NCBI GenBank assembly: GCA_030622265.1
Contig: JAUXGG010000021.1
Coordinates: forward strand, 1 to 11,568
DNA from: Candidatus Eiseniibacteriota bacterium
GTDB lineage: Bacteria; Arandabacterota; Arandabacteria; Arandabacterales; Arandabacteraceae
DNA length: 11,568 nt
Reading direction: 5' to 3'
Below, in pieces: positions 7,527 through 11,568 of the stretch (position 1 is the stretch's first letter; each line of letters opens with the position of its first letter). The notes under the pieces were generated by a model. It searched no databases, had not been told where the DNA came from, and saw nothing but the letters and a program-made list of their open reading frames with translations. The position numbers and the translations under genes are program-made.

Positions 7527-9086
7527 CTATGGCTCATCGAATTCCAGTCTTGCCACGTAAAGCAGCCTGCGGTCCCGGTTCTCAAGGAAGTTCTCAATCA
7601 TGAATGCGATGTCGGGCTTGACGGGCTCCTCGTGTATCACCTTGCCGTTCCAGGTCACGGTGACCGGGTCGTCCAGATTGACCATGTCAGGATGTATGAG
7701 AATGCTGAAAGCGCCGACCCGGGATGTCTTCACCCAGATCCTGTTTGCGTAGTAGCCTGCATGGGCGAGTCCCGAGGGGATCTCGCGCTTGAAGATAAGG
7801 TAATTGGCCTTCTCGGGCAGGTTGTCGCTTAAGGTCTTCTCCCCTCCCTCGCGAAGTACTGTCAGCTCTATGGGGCTTCCCCTTTCGAGCGTGGCCTTGT
7901 ACGCGACCAGACCGTCCAGGTCCTTAATGGCGATCCGCCCGCCGCCGATGATGATATCCCCGGCCTCCAGGCCCATGGCCTCGGCTGCCGTTTCTTCAAG
8001 GACCGAGCTCACCTTCACACCCTCGCCTTCGAACGTATAGTTGGGTACGAAGCCTATGGTGATGCGCTCATTGACCAGGGCTGTGTTAAACTCCTTGTGC
8101 CACTTCTCGATATCGCCCGTCGTGACTTCATCGATCTTGAACCACCTGCATTGCCCGAACCTGGCTTCACCCGTCTCCCAGACGATCCTCGACGGGAAGG
8201 GCTCCCGGCCATGACGCTCGAGGAAGCGGACTATCCGGGGCATTTCAGTCTCGGCGTACCCGAAATCGTGCGCACCCTCGAGTTCACGGTAAAGGATATT
8301 GGCATCGGCCTTCACAGCCATCTCGAAAGTGGGCCTCATTTTCTCAGATGGATACAGCTCATCTGCTTTAGTGGTAACAGCATAGATGGGTGTGTTCGAG
8401 AGGTTTGGAGCATAGAGGTGAAGGCCGCCGTTGATGCTTCCAACACCCATATGGCCGTTGAGAGCTACGATGGCGGCATAGTCATTGGGAAGCACCATGG
8501 CGTGGGTAAAGCCTGCCGAGGCGCCGTCCGAGAAACCCTCCAGCCAGAGGCGGTCATCATCGATGTTGTATCCGCGCTTGACCGTCCGGATGAGATTGTG
8601 GATATTTGCCATCCCCACATCATCCCACCAGGTCGCGCCCATCTGCCCGAGGGGATAGAGTACCACCCAGCCTCTCTCTTCAGCGACGGGAATGAACTCG
8701 TCTTCCTTCACATACTCAAGCGGCTCGGGGATGATGTCCCCGCGTCCGACGCCTCCGTGCAACCAGACCAGCAGCGGCGCCGGTACGGCGGGGTCGTATC
8801 CCGACGGAATATAGAGCACATAAGGCCGCTCCACATCATCGATGCAAAGTGTTATGCCGAGCACGAACTCCCCGGTCTCGACAGCCGGAAACTCCAGGGC
8901 CTGGATAAGCGCGGCCACTTCCTCCCAACCTGGCTCAACCCTTGCGATTCTCTCCACCTTGCTCGCCCGGTCATCTCCGGGCTCCATCGCGAGAATCTCG
9001 GCAAGGTCATCTCGCCAGCCAGCGTGGGATGGAACGGCCAGTAGAAGGACAACTGCCAGAGCGGTAAGGATCTTGAAATTCTTCAC
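7527..9086 (-). CDS. Secreted alpha/beta-hydrolase esterase with PDZ domain
   Basis: A 519-residue exported protein. A Sec signal ([17 protein letters not shown], cleavage after SHA, residue 22) leads into a short helical segment and then an LpqC/polyhydroxybutyrate-depolymerase-like esterase domain, roughly residues 75-295. It has WLHGG (108-112, oxyanion hole), the nucleophile elbow GFSDG with Ser186, a likely acid Asp242 (KADELYP) and His273 (GAHDFG), a complete triad. Residues 342-414 form a PDZ-like domain ([18 protein letters not shown]). A final beta-rich domain of about 85 residues follows. The substrate is probably an extracellular ester (polyester, acetylated or feruloylated glycan), not specified by sequence. 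I chose GTG 9086, with GGAGA 5 bases upstream and the signal peptide immediately after; a longer form from 9140 would bury the signal. It is monocistronic or coupled to Ni-SOD. A TATGAT box at 9128-9123 is a possible -10. Confidence 0.85.
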   Translation of the reverse strand: MKNFKILTALAVVLLLAVPSHAGWRDDLAEILAMEPGDDRASKVERIARVEPGWEEVAALIQALEFPAVETGEFVLGITLCIDDVERPYVLYIPSGYDPAVPAPLLVWLHGGVGRGDIIPEPLEYVKEDEFIPVAEERGWVVLYPLGQMGATWWDDVGMANIHNLIRTVKRGYNIDDDRLWLEGFSDGASAGFTHAMVLPNDYAAIVALNGHMGVGSINGGLHLYAPNLSNTPIYAVTTKADELYPSEKMRPTFEMAVKADANILYRELEGAHDFGYAETEMPRIVRFLERHGREPFPSRIVWETGEARFGQCRWFKIDEVTTGDIEKWHKEFNTALVNERITIGFVPNYTFEGEGVKVSSVLEETAAEAMGLEAGDIIIGGGRIAIKDLDGLVAYKATLERGSPIELTVLREGGEKTLSDNLPEKANYLIFKREIPSGLAHAGYYANRIWVKTSRVGAFSILIHPDMVNLDDPVTVTWNGKVIHEEPVKPDIAFMIENFLENRDRRLLYVARLEFDEP

Positions 9087-9214
9087 AGGGGTCTCCTTTC
9101 CCAAACTCTCATTCCTTCTTATATCATAGCGCCCACCCAACTTCCAGCACCTTGAAGCTTGCGGGAATCACATCCTCAAGTGGTAAGAGCATCAGAAGTG
9201 AAGGAGAAATGAAG

Positions 9215-9291
9215 TGGTCGGGGCGACTGGATTCGAACCAGCGACCACTGGCCCCCCATGCCAGTGCGCTACCAGGCTGCGCTACGCCCCG
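9215..9291 (-). tRNA. tRNA-Pro, anticodon GGG
   Basis: A complete cloverleaf on the minus strand. Acceptor CGGGGCG (9291-9285) pairs with CGCCCCG (9225-9219), and the D stem is GCGC/GCGC. The anticodon stem CTGGC/GCCAG surrounds loop ATGGGGG, so the anticodon is GGG, reading proline codons CCC and CCT. The T arm is GCTGG-TTCGAAT-CCAGT. Discriminator A and an encoded CCA follow. It shares 20 identical bases at its 5' end with the tRNA-Pro(CGG) at 705-782. It lies 57 bases after the merR-type gene; the AT-rich TATATT just before the mature 5' end is too close to serve as its promoter. Confidence 0.95.
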
Positions 9292-9348
9292 ACCAATATA
9301 TTCACGTCTACAAACTACCATAGCACCTAGGGGCCCGCAAGAGCTAAA

Positions 9349-9696
9349 CTACTTGGTCTCGAGGATCTTCTGCATCTCGAGAAGATCTTTCCTGATCGCC
9401 TCGAGAGCGTTGCCCTTCTTGTCCTTCATAGACCGGCCTCCGGGATTGGGTTTCCCCTGGAGAAGCTTCTTCTTGGCGCCGGCTATTGTGAAGCCGTCGT
9501 CGTAGAGAAGCTCCTTGATATCCCGGACAAGCTTGATGTCGCCCGCCCTGTAGGTCCGGTTACCCGCACGGTTCTTCTTGGGACGCAGCGCCTTGAACTC
9601 CGTCTCCCAGTAACGCAGAACATGCGGCTTGACATTGGTCAGCTCCGCCACCTCAGTGATCGAGTAGTAAAGCTTGGTCGGTGTTTTCTTTCTCAT
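9349..9696 (-). CDS. MerR-family transcriptional regulator
   Basis: A 115-residue DNA-binding protein. Residues 10-80 are a MerR winged helix-turn-helix: [22 protein letters not shown] forms the helix-turn-helix, and [20 protein letters not shown] with the following [11 protein letters not shown] forms the wing and second helices. The C-terminus is a short basic linker and an amphipathic helix ([17 protein letters not shown]) that probably dimerises as a coiled coil. It has no cysteines or effector domain, so it does not look like a metal or drug sensor. I chose ATG 9696 (AGGAG 6 bases upstream, after the gpsA stop) over a longer frame from 9720 that overlaps gpsA. Its gap from gpsA is 14 bases, so it is probably co-transcribed. 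The regulated genes are unknown. Confidence 0.9.
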   Translation of the reverse strand: MRKKTPTKLYYSITEVAELTNVKPHVLRYWETEFKALRPKKNRAGNRTYRAGDIKLVRDIKELLYDDGFTIAGAKKKLLQGKPNPGGRSMKDKKGNALEAIRKDLLEMQKILETK

Positions 9697-9710
9697 CCCT
9701 CGCTCCTGGC

Positions 9711-10730
9711 CTACCACCAAATCTCAGGCTTAGGACTCCTAAGCATGAGCTCTCTTATCGCTTCCTTGACTGGCTTATCCTCAAACAGTATCTCAAAGAC
9801 CTGTGCAGCTATCGGCATCTCCACTTGATGCTTCTCTGCCAGGCCCACTGCACTCCTTGTGGTGCGCACTCCCTCGGCTACCATCACCATCTCAGAGAGG
9901 ACCTCCTTTAGGGTCCGGCCCTTTCCTATCTCTTCGCCCACGTAGCGATTGCGGCTGTGCCGTGATATGCAGGTTGTGACCATGTCCCCGAGCCCGGCCA
10001 AGCCCGAGAAGGTTTCCTGCCTGGCGCCCATCTTGACCCCGAGCCGGGTCATCTCGGCCAGCCCGCGAGTAAGGAGCGCACCCTTGGTGTTATCCCCAAA
10101 CCCCAGGCCGTCACATACCCCGGCGGCAATCGCTATCACGTTCTTAAGGGATACGCCGCTTTCGACTCCCACCACATCGGTGTTGGTGTAAACCCTGAAG
10201 GTGGGTGTCATGAAGATCTCCTGCACTCTCTTCGCGGTCGCCTCATCGGTCGAAGCCGACACAACCGTGGTCGGAACCCCCCGGCTCACCTCCTCGGCGT
10301 GGCTGGGGCCTACGAGCACGGCTATCCGGTCTTCAGGGAAGCCCGTGACATCCCGGGCCACCTCCGACATCCGCTTAAGACTCTCTTCCTCTATGCCCTT
10401 GGTGGCGATCACTATGATCTCGTTTCCCTTAAGGAAAGGGGCGGCCTTCGCGGCGGTTTCCCTCAGGCCGTGGGAAGGTACGACAAGGGTGAGGATCTCC
10501 ATCGTGATCACGGCCTCCTCCATCTCGGACGTGATCACGATGTCATCGGGGATCGTGATGCCGGGAAGCATCGCGGCATTCTCCCTTGTCTCCCTCATTG
10601 CCACTGCGCGTTCGGGATAGAGCTCCCATACCTTGACCAGGTGCCCCCTGGAGTGAAGCAGTACCGAGAGCGCGGTGCCCCAGCTGCCGCCGCCCAGGAC
10701 CGAGACCTTGGCTTTCGGCTGCTCCGCCAT
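9711..10730 (-). CDS. gpsA: NAD(P)H glycerol-3-phosphate dehydrogenase GpsA
   Basis: A 339-residue cytoplasmic enzyme that reduces dihydroxyacetone phosphate to sn-glycerol-3-phosphate, the backbone for phospholipids. An N-terminal Rossmann fold carries [10 protein letters not shown] (11-20). The middle has VVPSHGLRE (83-91), ATKGIE (109-114) and GPSHAEEV (141-148). The catalytic Lys196 is in [11 protein letters not shown]. The substrate-binding helix domain has [12 protein letters not shown] (212-223) and [12 protein letters not shown] (243-254). Length is normal. Its ATG overlaps the plsY stop by one base (TAATG), so the two are translationally coupled, and PlsY uses the product GpsA makes. 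Confidence 0.97.
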   Translation of the reverse strand: MAEQPKAKVSVLGGGSWGTALSVLLHSRGHLVKVWELYPERAVAMRETRENAAMLPGITIPDDIVITSEMEEAVITMEILTLVVPSHGLRETAAKAAPFLKGNEIIVIATKGIEEESLKRMSEVARDVTGFPEDRIAVLVGPSHAEEVSRGVPTTVVSASTDEATAKRVQEIFMTPTFRVYTNTDVVGVESGVSLKNVIAIAAGVCDGLGFGDNTKGALLTRGLAEMTRLGVKMGARQETFSGLAGLGDMVTTCISRHSRNRYVGEEIGKGRTLKEVLSEMVMVAEGVRTTRSAVGLAEKHQVEMPIAAQVFEILFEDKPVKEAIRELMLRSPKPEIWW

Positions 10731-11356
10731 TATTCCCCACCTCCGGCCGCGCCGATGCCGTTCTCGGTTCCCTTAAGAAGGCGTCCGATATTGGACCTGT
10801 GGCGGACAATCACGATCAATGCCACCAGCAGGGAGAAGTAGAAAACGGGATAGCGCAATAAACCATTCCGGTTAAAGACCGCAATCAAGATCGGCAGGGC
10901 GGCTGTTCCCACTATGGAGCCCAGCGAGACGTACCTGTATCTGACGAAAAGCACAGCCCAGATGGCTATGCATATGATGGTCGAGAAAGGCTCGAGTCCC
11001 AGTAATACCCCGACCGCCGTGGCAACACCCTTTCCTCCCTTGAACTTGAGGAACACACTGGCGATGCTGCCCGCGATGGCTGCGACACCACATATCATTC
11101 TGACCCATGTGATTGAGAGCACCTCGGGCGTCCATATCGCGGGCAGCACGGCGGCGCCGACAAAGCCCTTACTCACATCGAGTATGAAAACGAAAATGGC
11201 AACGCCGAAGCCGAAGGCACGGTAGACATTGGTTGCCCCGACATTGCCGCTCCCTATGGTCCGCAAGTCGACGCCCCTTGCCTTCCCCACCATGAAACCG
11301 ATCGGGATGGAGCCCACCAGATAAGACAGAAGCGCTAACCCTGCAATATGAAGCAT
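10730..11356 (-). CDS. plsY: Acyl-phosphate:glycerol-3-phosphate acyltransferase PlsY
   Basis: A 208-residue inner-membrane enzyme that transfers an acyl group from acyl phosphate to position 1 of glycerol-3-phosphate, forming lysophosphatidic acid. The three conserved cytoplasmic motifs are present: GSIPIG with the following GSGNVGATN (15-20, 35-43), KFKGGKGVAT (104-113) in the glycerol-phosphate site, and RHRSNI (185-190). About seven hydrophobic helices are seen. The C-terminus has a short glycine-rich tail. ATG 11356 is one base after the der stop, so it is read from the same message. Acyl phosphate would come from PlsX, which is not in the window. Confidence 0.97.
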   Translation of the reverse strand: MLHIAGLALLSYLVGSIPIGFMVGKARGVDLRTIGSGNVGATNVYRAFGFGVAIFVFILDVSKGFVGAAVLPAIWTPEVLSITWVRMICGVAAIAGSIASVFLKFKGGKGVATAVGVLLGLEPFSTIICIAIWAVLFVRYRYVSLGSIVGTAALPILIAVFNRNGLLRYPVFYFSLLVALIVIVRHRSNIGRLLKGTENGIGAAGGGE

Positions 11357-11357
11357 C

Positions 11358-11568
11358 TTACTTGCTTTTCCTCACCCGTATCCGAACCGGTGTACCTTCA
11401 AAGGGATAGATGTCCCTTATGCGCTTCTCGAGGAAGCGCTTAAAGCTCTCCTTGATGATGTCGGGATCATTGACAAACAGGGTGAAAGCAGGCGGCTTGG
11501 TGCCTGACTGCGCCAGGTAGTAAACCCTCGGAGCCCTCCTGCCCTTTCCACTAGGCGGCTTGCGTCGA
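11358..11568 (-). CDS. der: GTPase Der, C-terminal end (cut by window edge)
   Basis: The last 69 residues of a gene that enters from the right. The sequence RVYYLAQSGTKPPAF, FVNDPDIIKESFKRFLEKR and FEGTPVRIRVRKSK is the KH-like C-terminal domain of Der (EngA), the double-GTPase needed for assembly of the large ribosomal subunit. Both GTPase domains lie outside the window. The stop codon is one base from the plsY start. The der-plsY-gpsA order is common in several bacterial phyla. Confidence 0.95.
   Translation of the reverse strand, partial: RRKPPSGKGRRAPRVYYLAQSGTKPPAFTLFVNDPDIIKESFKRFLEKRIRDIYPFEGTPVRIRVRKSK

Noticed and set aside
8097..9044. A 315-residue open frame on the plus strand
   Set aside because: It is fully antisense to the esterase gene, which has a signal peptide, a catalytic triad and a ribosome binding site. 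The plus-strand translation shows no family features.
9124..9505. Frames on both strands containing [15 protein letters not shown] or [15 protein letters not shown]
   Set aside because: Both are translations of the tRNA-Pro(GGG) gene and its complement, which often appear in databases as spurious proteins.

Overview
This is an 11.6 kb stretch, fairly GC-rich, in which every supported gene reads on the minus strand, so transcription runs from the right edge to the left edge. The content fits a Gram-negative bacterium from the environment. It has an LpxL-like lysophospholipid acyltransferase, a lipoprotein-type solute-binding protein and two Sec-exported proteins. A phylum cannot be fixed from sequence alone. 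The merR / tRNA-Pro / surE / COG2426 neighbourhood resembles what I remember from deltaproteobacterial-type genomes, but an uncultured candidate phylum is equally possible.

Right part (9215-11568): the end of der (ribosome-assembly GTPase) is followed by plsY and gpsA, with junctions of one base or a one-base overlap. Together these two enzymes start phospholipid synthesis: GpsA makes glycerol-3-phosphate and PlsY acylates it. A small MerR-type regulator follows 14 bases after gpsA, then a tRNA-Pro (anticodon GGG).

Middle part (5503-9086): this looks like accessory material. It holds a secreted alpha/beta-hydrolase esterase carrying a PDZ domain, and a nickel superoxide dismutase gene whose reading frame is broken about two thirds along. 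The solute-binding protein of a sugar-type ABC importer comes next.

Left-middle part (802-5453): the two permeases of that importer run directly into an acyltransferase, a family 2 glycosyltransferase, the nucleotidase surE and a small COG2426 membrane protein. The permease-permease and glycosyltransferase-surE junctions overlap and the other gaps are short, so one long operon is likely. No ATPase gene for the importer is present.

Left part (1-782): a second tRNA-Pro (anticodon CGG) is followed by a REP-like set of nested palindromes that could also act as a terminator. Then come a TIGR00725/LOG-fold protein and the first 28 codons of an acylphosphatase cut by the window edge.

Most of this is recognisable biology. 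I did not find a convincing new defence or mobile system. The points most worth a second look are the frameshifted Ni-SOD, the REP-like palindromes, a probable CTG start codon in the acyltransferase gene, the esterase-PDZ fusion, and the position of the accessory block between two tRNA-Pro genes.
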